Source: Thermoproteota archaeon
GTDB taxonomy: Archaea > Korarchaeota > Korarchaeia > Korarchaeales > Korarchaeaceae
NCBI GenBank assembly: GCA_027492205.1
Contig: JAOZFN010000005.1
Span: 40,775 to 104,774, forward strand
Length of the DNA stretch: 64,000 nt
Reading direction: 5' to 3'
The notes under the pieces were generated by a model. The model was given only the letters and a program-made list of their open reading frames with translations, had not been told where the DNA came from and made no database searches. A program made the position numbers and the translations under genes. Every line of letters begins with the position of its first letter. The stretch's first letter is position 1. Positions 42,935-50,932 of the stretch are shown here, piece after piece.

Positions 42935-44258
42935 GGAAGGACTCCACTCCACCCTTCTCCATGAGCCTAAGAGCCGCCTCCTCGGCTCTTTTGACGATCT
43001 CCCAGGAGTCGGCCGTCACGAGTTCGCCGTCCTCTATGGAGAGCTTCCCGCCGACGAACACGTGGGTGACATCCGTGGACCTGGCCGCGTAGACGATGTG
43101 CGAGACTATCGAGTGAAGAGGCCTCCACCACGGCGACTCGGTCGCGACCAGCACAATGTCCGCCAGCTTGCCGGGCTCGATCGACCCCACGTTCAGGCCG
43201 AGGGCTCTGGCCGGGAGGATCGTGGCCATATCCAAGACCTCTTGTGCGGAGACCACCCTCGGGTCGCCGGTGTACCCCTTGTGAATCAGGGCCGCGACCT
43301 TCATGGTCTCAAACATGTCTAGGCAGTTGTTGCTCCCGGCTCCGTCCGTGCCCAGGCCGACAAGCACGCCCTGCCTCAGGTAGTCAGGGACCGGGGCGAA
43401 TCCGGCGCCGCACTTCATGTTGCTAATCGGGTTGTGGGCGACGAGCACTCCGCGCTCCTTCAAGATCCGGATCTCGCCGTCCCGCGGGTGGACCACGTGG
43501 GCCGCGATGACCCTGTTACCCTCAAACAGCCCGAGCGACTCGACGTGCCTCACGGGGGTCTTCCCATAGTCCTTCGTCACCCTCTCGACCTCGGACCTGT
43601 CCTCGGCCAGGTGGATCTGCAGCGGGACCTCGAGCTCCCTCGCCGCTTCTGCTGAGGCTCTCAAGAGGTCCGGCTCGACCGAGTATGGGGCGTGCGGCCC
43701 CAGCGAGGGAGTTATGAGCTCGTGCCTGCCCTTCCACCTCTTGACGAACTCCTTCGCGTACTCAAAGGCCTTCCAGCCGTCCCGCACGACCGGGCTCCCG
43801 AATCCGATGTAGCTCTCCGCGAGGACGGCACGGATGTTCAGCCTGATGGCCTCCTCGGCTATGGCGTCCTCGAAGAAGTACATGTCTGCGAAGGTGGTCG
43901 TCCCGGTCCTGAGGGCCTCGTACATCCCCAGCGCTGCCCCGGCGGCGACCTCCTCGGCGGTCAGGTGCGCCTCCATGGGCCATATCTTCTCTTGGAGCCA
44001 GGTCATCAGGTCTAGGTCGTCGGCGACCCCCCTGAACAGGGTCATGGGTATGTGGGTGTGCGCGTTGATGAGCCCTGGGATTGCGACCTTCCCCCTCCCG
44101 TCGACGACCACGTCGGCGCCGCCGGGGAGGTCGCGCCCGACCGCGGCTATCTTGCTCCCCTCGATGAGAATGTCCACGTCTCGCAGGACTCTCCTCTTCT
44201 CGTCCTGAGTGACCACCGCCGTGAGACCCCTGATCAAGACCCTCTCCAAGTCGGTCAC
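42921..44258 (-). CDS. mtaD: SAH/MTA deaminase-family amidohydrolase
   Basis: Zinc amidohydrolase that probably deaminates S-adenosylhomocysteine or methylthioadenosine, archaea's route for SAH disposal in some lineages. The 445-residue protein has the metal motif NAHTHIPM (near residue 65), then TPSLGPHAPYSV, LQIHLAEDRSEV, AHVVHPRDGEI and LGTDGAGSNN (metal aspartate), in the family order. GTG 44258 is used because it is 28 bases from the palindromic AATTAATT at 44283-44290, giving a leaderless message. Related enzymes act on guanine, chlorohydrolase-type or 5'-deoxyadenosine substrates. Confidence 0.85.
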   Translation of the reverse strand: MTDLERVLIRGLTAVVTQDEKRRVLRDVDILIEGSKIAAVGRDLPGGADVVVDGRGKVAIPGLINAHTHIPMTLFRGVADDLDLMTWLQEKIWPMEAHLTAEEVAAGAALGMYEALRTGTTTFADMYFFEDAIAEEAIRLNIRAVLAESYIGFGSPVVRDGWKAFEYAKEFVKRWKGRHELITPSLGPHAPYSVEPDLLRASAEAARELEVPLQIHLAEDRSEVERVTKDYGKTPVRHVESLGLFEGNRVIAAHVVHPRDGEIRILKERGVLVAHNPISNMKCGAGFAPVPDYLRQGVLVGLGTDGAGSNNCLDMFETMKVAALIHKGYTGDPRVVSAQEVLDMATILPARALGLNVGSIEPGKLADIVLVATESPWWRPLHSIVSHIVYAARSTDVTHVFVGGKLSIEDGELVTADSWEIVKRAEEAALRLMEKGGVESFLSGA

Positions 44259-44282
44259 CCGCGGCAGCCGTCCGGTGAAACT

Positions 44283-44290
44283 AATTAATT
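44283..44290. promoter_or_regulatory. Palindromic TATA-like element serving two divergent leaderless genes
   Basis: AATTAATT is its own reverse complement. Its centre is 25-26 bases from the GTG of the forward metalloprotease (44312) and 28 bases from the GTG of the reverse deaminase (44258). Both distances fit TATA-to-start spacing for leaderless archaeal transcripts, so one element could drive both genes. Confidence 0.5.
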
Positions 44291-44311
44291 CGGAACGGCG
44301 GAGTGCTGATC

Positions 44312-46105
44312 GTGGCAAGGAAGATCCACGTGGCGCTGGCGGCGCTCCTCCTTGGGGTCCTGTTCGTCACTCCCCACTCGGCGGTCTCAGAGGCCGCGAC
44401 CAACCAGGGACACTTCACCTACGAGTTCACAGTCCACGAGAACGGCACAGTATCCCTGGTGGCGAGGTTCACATCCGATGCGCCGGGGAGGGCCTGGATA
44501 ATGGTCCCCAAGTTCAGGGAGTACTCCCTGTCCCGGCAGGGGGTCACCTCAACAAGCCTACAGCGAGACACGGCCTACTACTTCTACAGCAATCTCTCTT
44601 TCGAGTTCGAGGCCGGCGCCTTGCTGGAGATGAGCTATAGCTACAGGTTCGGCTCGTTCATAGTTGAACCTAACGGGGTCTTCTTCTCCACGCTCGTGGG
44701 GTACGACCCGAGCTATCCCGGCCAGGTAATCGTCCGGATGCCCGCCAGCTTCGAGGTGGAGACCTCGTTCGTCGACGGAGTGGAGAAGTCCCCCGACTCG
44801 CAGGAGGCCTCCGGTGATCGACTCTCGCTTACCTTCGAGATACCGCCTGAATCCGACATCGGCCACAGGGTGATGGTGGTCTTCAAGACGACCGAGGAGC
44901 CCGAGTTGGTCAACCTCACCGCCGGAGCCCTGACGATAACCACGCCCAAGAGGTACGTTGACGTGGCCGAGAACGTCACCGAGATCTACCTGAAGTTCCA
45001 GCCGGCCGTCTCGGATGTGACGGACATGCCGGAGATCCCCATATCAATGAAGTTCTTCATTCCCTCGGATCCCGAGGAGATCGCCGTCCTCGGCTTCACC
45101 AGCGTGTCCAGCCCCGCCATGCTGATGGAGGACGTGATCACTCCGGGCAAGGTGTCGCTGAACCTCATGCTGGTGAGGTACCCGGAGAGCTACCTGCCGG
45201 AAACCCTCGTCCACGAGCTCCTTCACCAGTACATGCTGCGGGCAGGCCTATCCACAGAGCTCAGGTGGGCGCACGAGGGGCTCGCCCAGTACCTAAGCTA
45301 CCTCATTCTCCGAGAGAACGGGTACCCGGACGCGGGTCGGGAGGACATCAACCTGTCCAGGCTCGTGTTTCAGGAGATTCGAAACCTGGGGTTCCTGCAG
45401 GACTGGAGGGGCGGCGGATCTCCGCCCGACGTCGCGACCTACTACTTGGCGAGCCTCTACATCTTCTCAGATCTGGGCGATAGGTACGGCGGGCTCGACT
45501 TCTACAAGCGATTCTTCTCCGAGATCCGCTCTGACGGCGCCGAGGTGGACGAGATCGGTGAGCTGGTCTACTACCTGAGCAAGGCTGCCGGGGAGGATCT
45601 GACCGATTACTTTGCTGCGATGGGCTTCAACATCCCCCTCCAACCGATGACCATGGGTGATCCCATAGAATCCCGGGCCCGATTCGTGATGGCGCTCCTC
45701 AACGGAACCCGCCCGCTGAACCCACTCGCCCCCCAAGTGGAGGATCTGGTGGAGGCCGCGAAGGGGTACCGGCTGACCGGCGACTTCCTGTCGGCGTACA
45801 GGGCGCTGGACGAGGCTCTTGCCCTCTCCCTACTGGGCCCGCTGATCCCCCTCGCGCTCCTTGTGGCCTCGGTGACGGCCCTGTCGAGCTTGTCCCTCAG
45901 GCGGCCCCTCAGCGAGGACCTCGAGACGCGGGAGCTGGAGGCCAGGCTAGCTGCCCTGCTGTTTGAGGAGCCCGTGGAGCGCTGGCAGCTGGTTGCCGAG
46001 GTGGTGAGGATGTCCAAAAAGAGAGAGTACGAGGAGGCGCTCCGTGAGGCCCTCCAGAGAGCAGAACTCGGGTACCTGGGGTTCGAGGACGGCGAGGCCG
46101 CCTGA
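44312..46105 (+). CDS. Membrane-anchored metalloprotease, gluzincin-like
   Basis: A 597-residue exported protein. An N-terminal signal helix (ALAALLLGVLFVTPHSAVSE) is followed by a beta-rich region to about residue 270. The zinc motif HELLHQYML and, 20 residues on, WAHEGLAQYLSYL follow: HExxH plus a downstream glutamate as in gluzincin (MA clan) peptidases. A helical domain comes next, then a C-terminal membrane helix (LLGPLIPLALLVASVTALSS) and a charged cytoplasmic tail of about 75 residues. The catalytic domain would face outside. No close family is recognised; substrate unknown. Divergent from the deaminase with a shared promoter element. Confidence 0.75.
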   Translation: MARKIHVALAALLLGVLFVTPHSAVSEAATNQGHFTYEFTVHENGTVSLVARFTSDAPGRAWIMVPKFREYSLSRQGVTSTSLQRDTAYYFYSNLSFEFEAGALLEMSYSYRFGSFIVEPNGVFFSTLVGYDPSYPGQVIVRMPASFEVETSFVDGVEKSPDSQEASGDRLSLTFEIPPESDIGHRVMVVFKTTEEPELVNLTAGALTITTPKRYVDVAENVTEIYLKFQPAVSDVTDMPEIPISMKFFIPSDPEEIAVLGFTSVSSPAMLMEDVITPGKVSLNLMLVRYPESYLPETLVHELLHQYMLRAGLSTELRWAHEGLAQYLSYLILRENGYPDAGREDINLSRLVFQEIRNLGFLQDWRGGGSPPDVATYYLASLYIFSDLGDRYGGLDFYKRFFSEIRSDGAEVDEIGELVYYLSKAAGEDLTDYFAAMGFNIPLQPMTMGDPIESRARFVMALLNGTRPLNPLAPQVEDLVEAAKGYRLTGDFLSAYRALDEALALSLLGPLIPLALLVASVTALSSLSLRRPLSEDLETRELEARLAALLFEEPVERWQLVAEVVRMSKKREYEEALREALQRAELGYLGFEDGEAA

Positions 46106-46114
46106 GGCTCTCCC

Positions 46115-47008
46115 TCAGAGGAATATCGTCCCCTGAGCTTCGAGCCTCTCCAGCGCCTCCCACCTGGACAGGAAGGCCCTCTCCAGCTCCTCTATGTCCG
46201 CGTCGGTCAGGTGTCTGAACCTCTTCTGCAGGCTGACGTAATCTTTCAGCGGCCTCCTGCGCGGCTTCACGGTTATCTTCAACTTTCCGTGCTCTACCTC
46301 GAACAGCGGCCATACGTACGTGTCCACAGCCAGCTTGGCGATCTCGACAGTCTTGTCCACGGGGAAGTTCCACCCCGTCGGGCAGGGTGCGAAGATCTGG
46401 ATGTACCTGAAGCCCCTCATCTGCTTGGCCTTCTCCAACTTCTTCAGGAAGTCCGCCGGGTAGCCTATGCTCGCCGTGGCCACGTACGGGACGCCGTGGG
46501 CGGCCACGATCAGCGCCATGTTCTTCTTCATCTCGGCCTTCCCCGTCGGGGTCGTCTTCGTCCAAGCCTTGGGCGGGGTCGCCCCGGACCTCTGGATTCC
46601 GGTGTTCATGTACGCCTCGTTGTCGTAGCAGATGTAGATCATGTCCTCGTTCCTCTCGGCCGCCCCCGAGAGGGCCTGGAGGCCGATGTCGTACGTGCCC
46701 CCGTCTCCGGCCCACGCCACCACGTGGACGTCTTCCTCGCCCATTGCCCTCAGGGCCCTGGCCATTCCCGAAGCCGTGGAGGCCGCGGCGGCAAAAGCCA
46801 TGTTGTACACGGGGAACTTGAAGGCGCTCTTCGGGTAGGGCCCCTGGATGACGCTGGTGCAGCAGGCCGGTATGACGAAGACGGCCCTACCCCCCAATAT
46901 CTTCAGGACCCACTTCAGCGCGATCTGGGCGCCGCAACCCGGACATGCCGCAGACCCCGGGAGGACGTACTTGGGACCCCTCGCCAGGTCCATGACGGTC
47001 TTCGCCAT
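46115..47008 (-). CDS. porB: Pyruvate:ferredoxin oxidoreductase, beta subunit
   Basis: Thiamine-diphosphate subunit of the enzyme that oxidises pyruvate to acetyl-CoA and reduces ferredoxin. The 297-residue protein has CPGCGAQIAL at the N-terminus (two cysteines of a [4Fe-4S] site; further cysteines in IPACCTS and APCPTGW), the ThDP motif WAGDGGTYDIGLQAL ... NEAYMNTG. Length is typical. It is the last gene of porD-porA-porB. Substrate could also be another 2-oxoacid; the motifs favour pyruvate. Confidence 0.92.
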   Translation of the reverse strand: MAKTVMDLARGPKYVLPGSAACPGCGAQIALKWVLKILGGRAVFVIPACCTSVIQGPYPKSAFKFPVYNMAFAAAASTASGMARALRAMGEEDVHVVAWAGDGGTYDIGLQALSGAAERNEDMIYICYDNEAYMNTGIQRSGATPPKAWTKTTPTGKAEMKKNMALIVAAHGVPYVATASIGYPADFLKKLEKAKQMRGFRYIQIFAPCPTGWNFPVDKTVEIAKLAVDTYVWPLFEVEHGKLKITVKPRRRPLKDYVSLQKRFRHLTDADIEELERAFLSRWEALERLEAQGTIFL

Positions 47009-47015
47009 CCAAACA

Positions 47016-48218
47016 TCACCTCCTCAGCTTGTACCACTCCACGGGCCTGACCCTGCCCTCTTTCACCCTCTCCTCCGCGATCTTCACGATCTCAGCTATG
47101 TCCTCGTAGGTTATGTCGCGCCCGCCGAGCCCCGTGACGAACCCGACGACGGGGGTCGACACCCCAGCGGTGAAGAGGGCGGCCCTGATGTCGGTGGCCA
47201 GCGGGCCAGCCTGACCGAACGAGAGGCTCCTGTCGAGCACGACGATCGCCTTTCTACCCTCCGCCAGCCTCGCTATCTCTTCCCCTGGGAACGGCCTGTA
47301 GCTCCTCACCTTAACGAGCCCTACGCCCTTGCCCCCAGACCTCAGGAGGTCCACGGCCTCCTCGGCCTCCGAGGCCAGGGTCCCTGTGGCCACGACGAGA
47401 ATGTCCGCGTCTTCTGTCTCGTACTCCCACAGGAGGTCCCCGTGGTACCTGCCAAAGGCCCGCTTGAACTCCCCGGCCACCTCCCTGATGGCCTCTTTGG
47501 CCCTGAGCATGGCCTCGTGGATGGACCACCTCATCTCCATGTACTCCCTCTCCGGCATGACGAGGTTACCGTAGGTGATCGGCCGATCGGGGTCCATGGC
47601 CCAGTGAGGAGGCCTGTACTCGGGTAAGAAGGCGTCCACATCCGCCTGATCCGGTATGTGGACGGGCTGGAACGTGTGGCTGAGCACGAACCCGTCGAGG
47701 CAGACCATGAACGGGAGGAGCACGTCGGGCCTCTCGGCCACCTTGTACATCATCAAGACGGTGTCGAGGGCCTCCTGGTTGGAGGAGACGAACTGAATCA
47801 TCCAGCCGGTGTCCCTCTGGGAGACGGCGTCTTGGTGATCCACGTGGATGCTCCAGGGGGGCCCCACTGCCCTGTTCACCACGGCCATCCCGATCGGCAG
47901 CCTCGAGCCGACGGCCCAGTGGAGAACCTCGTGCATCAGCAGGAGCCCCTGGCTGGCGGTGGCCGTGAAGGTCCTGGCGCCGACGGCCGCGGCCCCTATG
48001 GCGGCGGCCATGGCGCTGTGCTCGCTCTCCACCCGAATATACTCGGCGTCCATCTCTCCCCTCTCGATGAAGTCCGCGATGTACTCCACTATCGTGGTCT
48101 GCGGCGTGATCGGGTATGCTGGAACGACCTTGACGCGGGCCAGCCTGGCCGCGTGCGCAACGGCGTGGTTTCCCGTGATTATGTCCCACTTCCCCCTCTC
48201 TGCCTGCCTCTGGATCAT
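47016..48218 (-). CDS. porA: Pyruvate:ferredoxin oxidoreductase, alpha subunit
   Basis: The 400-residue protein starts with ITGNHAVAHAARLARVKVVP and AYPITPQTTIVEYI, the domain I pattern that binds 2-oxoacid next to ThDP, with ESEHSAMAAAIGAA (conserved glutamate), TATASQGLLLMHE, and a C-terminal transketolase-like domain (GTLASEAEEAVDLL, VKVRSYRPFP). It overlaps porD by four bases (ATGA) and precedes porB by seven. Normal size. No gene for the gamma subunit is found on either side. Confidence 0.92.
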   Translation of the reverse strand: MIQRQAERGKWDIITGNHAVAHAARLARVKVVPAYPITPQTTIVEYIADFIERGEMDAEYIRVESEHSAMAAAIGAAAVGARTFTATASQGLLLMHEVLHWAVGSRLPIGMAVVNRAVGPPWSIHVDHQDAVSQRDTGWMIQFVSSNQEALDTVLMMYKVAERPDVLLPFMVCLDGFVLSHTFQPVHIPDQADVDAFLPEYRPPHWAMDPDRPITYGNLVMPEREYMEMRWSIHEAMLRAKEAIREVAGEFKRAFGRYHGDLLWEYETEDADILVVATGTLASEAEEAVDLLRSGGKGVGLVKVRSYRPFPGEEIARLAEGRKAIVVLDRSLSFGQAGPLATDIRAALFTAGVSTPVVGFVTGLGGRDITYEDIAEIVKIAEERVKEGRVRPVEWYKLRR

Positions 48219-48481
48219 TCTCTCACCTCCGGCACCATATCTATGGCCTTAGTGGGGCACTCGTTCGCGCAGATCCCGCACCCCTTGCAGAACTCGTAGT
48301 CCACAACCGGGTATCCGTCCGGGCCCTCGTCGATCACATCCTCCATGCAGTAGAGGGCGCACACCCAGCACCTGACGCACTTGCCCTTGTCTATCACGGG
48401 TTTGAATACCCTCCACAACCCGGTCCGACCAGCGGCAGCCTCCGCCGGGTTCGAGATCGGAATGACAACGTCAGAAGGCAT
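48215..48481 (-). CDS. porD: Pyruvate:ferredoxin oxidoreductase, delta (ferredoxin) subunit
   Basis: The 88-residue subunit carries two [4Fe-4S] clusters in the motifs CVRCWVCALYC and CKGCGICANECPTKAI, moving electrons from the ThDP site to ferredoxin. The first motif ends in CM rather than the usual CP. A good ribosome site (GGTGAGGT) lies before the ATG, and GATTTAG at about 48526-48532 may be part of a promoter. First gene of the porDAB operon. Confidence 0.9.
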   Translation of the reverse strand: MPSDVVIPISNPAEAAAGRTGLWRVFKPVIDKGKCVRCWVCALYCMEDVIDEGPDGYPVVDYEFCKGCGICANECPTKAIDMVPEVRE

Positions 48482-48596
48482 GCCTTTACCTCACCAACCC
48501 TCACGGAGGCCCGGGCCCCGAATCGACTAAATCTTTTCCATACTATGTGGAGCGGCCTGACGGTCTACGGCGGCCGCGCGCCGCGCGCGGTGAGCC

Positions 48597-48601
48597 AAAA
48601 A
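48597..48601 (-). terminator. T-tract after the 83-residue orphan gene
   Basis: Five Ts on the reverse strand, about 25 bases past the stop at 48625, beside a GC-rich alternating stretch (48571-48590). A likely archaeal T-tract terminator. Confidence 0.35.
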
Positions 48602-48624
48602 CGGTAGAAAGAGTATCGGGGGGC

Positions 48625-48876
48625 TCAGAAGCCCCTCTCGGGTCTTCCGCCCCTCTCGGGCATGGCCTCCTCCTTGACGAGGAGGGTCATGCCCTCAAAC
48701 TGGAGCTCCAGGGTGCTTCCGCCCAGCGCTCCTGGCTTGACGCTGACCTCAATCGGGTCAGTCTCCCTCATGGGATAGAAGATCTTCCAGACCTGGCTCT
48801 TCAGCCCGGGCTGCCTCTGCTCCAGGAACTCCAGTATCCGGTCGGTCATCGGCACACCGACGCGTCTGGCAGACAT
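48625..48876 (-). CDS. Small orphan protein, 83 residues
   Basis: I do not recognise this protein. It begins with a basic tail (MSARRVGVP), has a helix (MTDRILEFLEQRQPGLKSQV), an aromatic turn (WKIFYPMRETDP), two strand pairs (IEVSVKPGALGGSTLELQF, MTLLVKEE) and a disordered arginine/glycine end. The fold could be a small DNA-binding or regulatory domain, but nothing proves it. A TATA-like AAATAT element (48934-48941), a 5-base GC hairpin in the leader (GCCCC-GAGC-GGGGC, near 48894) and GGGTGAG before the ATG support expression as a single-gene unit. Confidence 0.6.
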   Translation of the reverse strand: MSARRVGVPMTDRILEFLEQRQPGLKSQVWKIFYPMRETDPIEVSVKPGALGGSTLELQFEGMTLLVKEEAMPERGGRPERGF

Positions 48877-49262
48877 GATCTCACCCTACCTCGCTCTGCC
48901 CCGAGCGGGGCGCGGTGGCACGGAGGTCTGCAGATATTTAAGGATTTTCGCATATTGTCTGGAAAATAAGGATTCAAACAGACATGGATCTCTGCAGGAC
49001 GGTATGTGAGGCGAATATGCGATGAACCCGGCTTATCTGGACCCTCAGAGCTTCCGATTCAAGGGAGTAACATTTCACGGATGTAAAATATAGCTTTGGG
49101 ATGGAGGGGTGGCGAATAGGCCAGCTGGTTTAACATAAATCTCGGATAGAGGACAATATTATCGACGAGTATACCCTACGTCCGGCTACAAAACGACCGA
49201 TGTCTAATGACGAAGCTTAGTTTATTAGGTTCCGACCTCCTATAGAGACCGGGGGTGATGGG
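48877..49262. other. AT-richer intergenic region without a gene
   Basis: About 385 bases between divergent small orphan genes, clearly richer in A and T than its surroundings. It holds the reverse promoter at 48934-48941 and a forward TATA-like AGTTTATTA at 49219-49227. The stretch 48960-49210 contains no convincing frame, tRNA, C/D box guide or repeat. No cdc6/orc1 gene or origin-recognition repeat is seen nearby, so an origin is not supported. An unannotated small RNA remains possible. Confidence 0.5.
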
Positions 49263-49448
49263 ATGGAGATCGATTACATCGATGGTGCGTCCCCCATTGT
49301 AGCCGATGACTGGGATACCGCCTTGTACGTGATGTACCTCTACCTCGCCTCAAGGCCCGAGTTCGAGCCGCTAGTGGAGGTGGAGGTTACTAGGGCCGAG
49401 GGTGAGTCGCGCCCGGAGAAGGTTAAAGGGACCGTCGTATCCGGCTGA
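49263..49448 (+). CDS. Small acidic orphan protein, 61 residues
   Basis: A short acidic protein (MEIDYIDGASPIVADDWDTA ... FEPLVEVEVTRAEGESRPEK) with a central helix rich in tyrosine and leucine (LYVMYLYLASRP) and a strand after it. No family is recognised. A very good ribosome site (GGGGGTGAT) lies four bases before the ATG and a TATA-like element 36 bases further upstream. The agmatinase gene begins 20 bases after its stop, so they are co-transcribed; a regulatory or partner role for agmatinase is only a guess. Confidence 0.6.
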   Translation: MEIDYIDGASPIVADDWDTALYVMYLYLASRPEFEPLVEVEVTRAEGESRPEKVKGTVVSG

Positions 49449-49467
49449 GCCGGGGTAGCAGTCCCGG

Positions 49468-50355
49468 ATGACCAGGCCGAAGGGGCCTTGGGGCCCAGAG
49501 CGAGCCTTTCTAGGGTATAGTGTGCCCTACGAGGACGCACGCTACGTCATCTTGCCCGTACCCTACGACTCCACCGCCAGCTGCCGGCCCGGGGCCAGGT
49601 TCGGCCCGAGGCAGATAATAGACAGCTCTGCCCTCTTGGAGACCTTTGACCCCTACACGGGACGCGACCTGTCTGAGCTGCCCATTCACACTCTCCCTGA
49701 GGCCTCGGTTCCAAGGGCTGATCACGACAAGGCCTTGAGGCTCGTCGAAGACATAACGCGGTCGATAGTCTCAGACGGGAAGGTTCCGATAATCCTCGGG
49801 GGAGATCACAGCGTGACCATAGGCGCGTTCCTGGGGGCTCAGTCGACGGGGCGCCTCGCGTTCATCAGCTTAGATGCTCACCTGGACTCGTACGGAGAGT
49901 TCGAGGGAAGTCCACTGGGTCACGCGTCCGTCACTGCCAGGTGCTCGGAGCGGGCCGTCGCGTCGATTGTGGTGGGCGCCAGGGCCGCCGGTCGGGAGGA
50001 GGTGAGGGTCGCGCGAGAGAGGGGGGTCGAGATCATCTGGGCGTGGGAGCTGAAGGAGAATCTCTCCAAGCTGGCCGCCGCGCTCGAGAATCTCCAGGGA
50101 ATGCGGGCCTACATCAGCTTTGACGTCGACGTCCTGGACCCCTCACTGGTACCCTGCACGGGCTGTCCGGAGCCTGGAGGCCTCGACTGGTACGAGGCCG
50201 TCCGGGCCCTCGAACTCATAATGCGAGCGGTGAGGCCAGTCGCACTCGACTTCGTGGAGTTAGGTGACTGCCGTGCCCGGCCCGACGCCCCATACCTCGT
50301 CGCAAAGTTGGTGGCTCACGCCCTCGGCGCGTTGGACTCTCTAAGTAACGTCTGA
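49468..50355 (+). CDS. speB: Agmatinase (ureohydrolase)
   Basis: Hydrolyses agmatine to putrescine and urea in polyamine synthesis. The 295-residue protein has the three arginase-family metal motifs: GGDHSVT (near residue 111), SLDAHLDSYGEF (near 131) and SFDVDVLDPS (near 217), binding two manganese ions. Length fits agmatinases of archaea. Some archaeal relatives act on N1-aminopropylagmatine instead, which is common in thermophiles making long polyamines. Its last 40 bases overlap the convergent membrane gene. Confidence 0.92.
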   Translation: MTRPKGPWGPERAFLGYSVPYEDARYVILPVPYDSTASCRPGARFGPRQIIDSSALLETFDPYTGRDLSELPIHTLPEASVPRADHDKALRLVEDITRSIVSDGKVPIILGGDHSVTIGAFLGAQSTGRLAFISLDAHLDSYGEFEGSPLGHASVTARCSERAVASIVVGARAAGREEVRVARERGVEIIWAWELKENLSKLAAALENLQGMRAYISFDVDVLDPSLVPCTGCPEPGGLDWYEAVRALELIMRAVRPVALDFVELGDCRARPDAPYLVAKLVAHALGALDSLSNV

Positions 50356-50891
50356 GTTCTCATCACCCTGACCACCAGGATTTCCGCGATTCCGGCCAAC
50401 GCCAGGATCTCGACCCAGGCCTTCAGGAGTATCCCGAGAATAACCCCCCTCGACAGGAAGGCCGCCTGCTCGGGAGGGAGCAGGACCCTCCTCGCGAGTT
50501 CCAGCGTTGCGTAGGTGAATACAGACTCTGGGACGTATCCCAAGGGGACCGCGAGCGAGGGTCGAAGCTTTCGCCCCAAAACCCCGACGAAGAAGCCCGT
50601 CATGGCCTTTCCCGGAAATATCAGCAGGCCGATCACTATCGGGAGGTATCCCATCAGGGAGAACCTGACGAACGGGAAGGCCGCCACTAGTGCGCCTGTC
50701 AGGGCCCCCCAGACCGGCCCCAGGGTGTACGCGGCCACTATCGTGGCGAGGTGGGAGAGGTCAAGCGCGATCTGCGGGTGAAGGTTCCCAACTTCCATTG
50801 AAAGCACCGCGAGGGCGTTCCCTAGCGCCCCCAGCATGCCCGCGAAGACCGCCTTTCCGTTGACATCGGATCTCTGGGCCGGCCGATCCAT
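50316..50891 (-). CDS. ECF-type transporter S component-like membrane protein
   Basis: A 191-residue protein with about five or six membrane helices (VFAGMLGALGNALAVLS; LATIVAAYTLGPVWGALTG; GYLPIVIGLLIFPGKAMTGF; VILGILLKAWVEILALAGIA). The size, small loops and the LGPVWGALTGALVAAFPFVR stretch resemble substrate-binding S components of energy-coupling-factor vitamin transporters. No ATPase partner genes (ecfA, ecfT) are adjacent, as is usual for the group II type with shared modules. The substrate is unknown. ATG 50891 is nine bases from the start predicted by TATA at 50922-50930. Confidence 0.55.
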   Translation of the reverse strand: MDRPAQRSDVNGKAVFAGMLGALGNALAVLSMEVGNLHPQIALDLSHLATIVAAYTLGPVWGALTGALVAAFPFVRFSLMGYLPIVIGLLIFPGKAMTGFFVGVLGRKLRPSLAVPLGYVPESVFTYATLELARRVLLPPEQAAFLSRGVILGILLKAWVEILALAGIAEILVVRVMRTQTLLRESNAPRA

Positions 50892-50932
50892 AGTGACTAC
50901 AAATGGGCAGATATCCACTTATGGTATAAAGG

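Noticed and set aside
48571..48590. Alternating GC palindrome as a regulatory site
   Set aside because: It is a simple CG/GC run with an imperfect palindrome and no clear relation to either promoter.
48960..49210. C/D box RNA or replication origin in the AT-rich gap
   Set aside because: GCGATGA near 49019 resembles a C box but no D box or terminal stem follows, and there is no cdc6 gene or origin-recognition repeat nearby.
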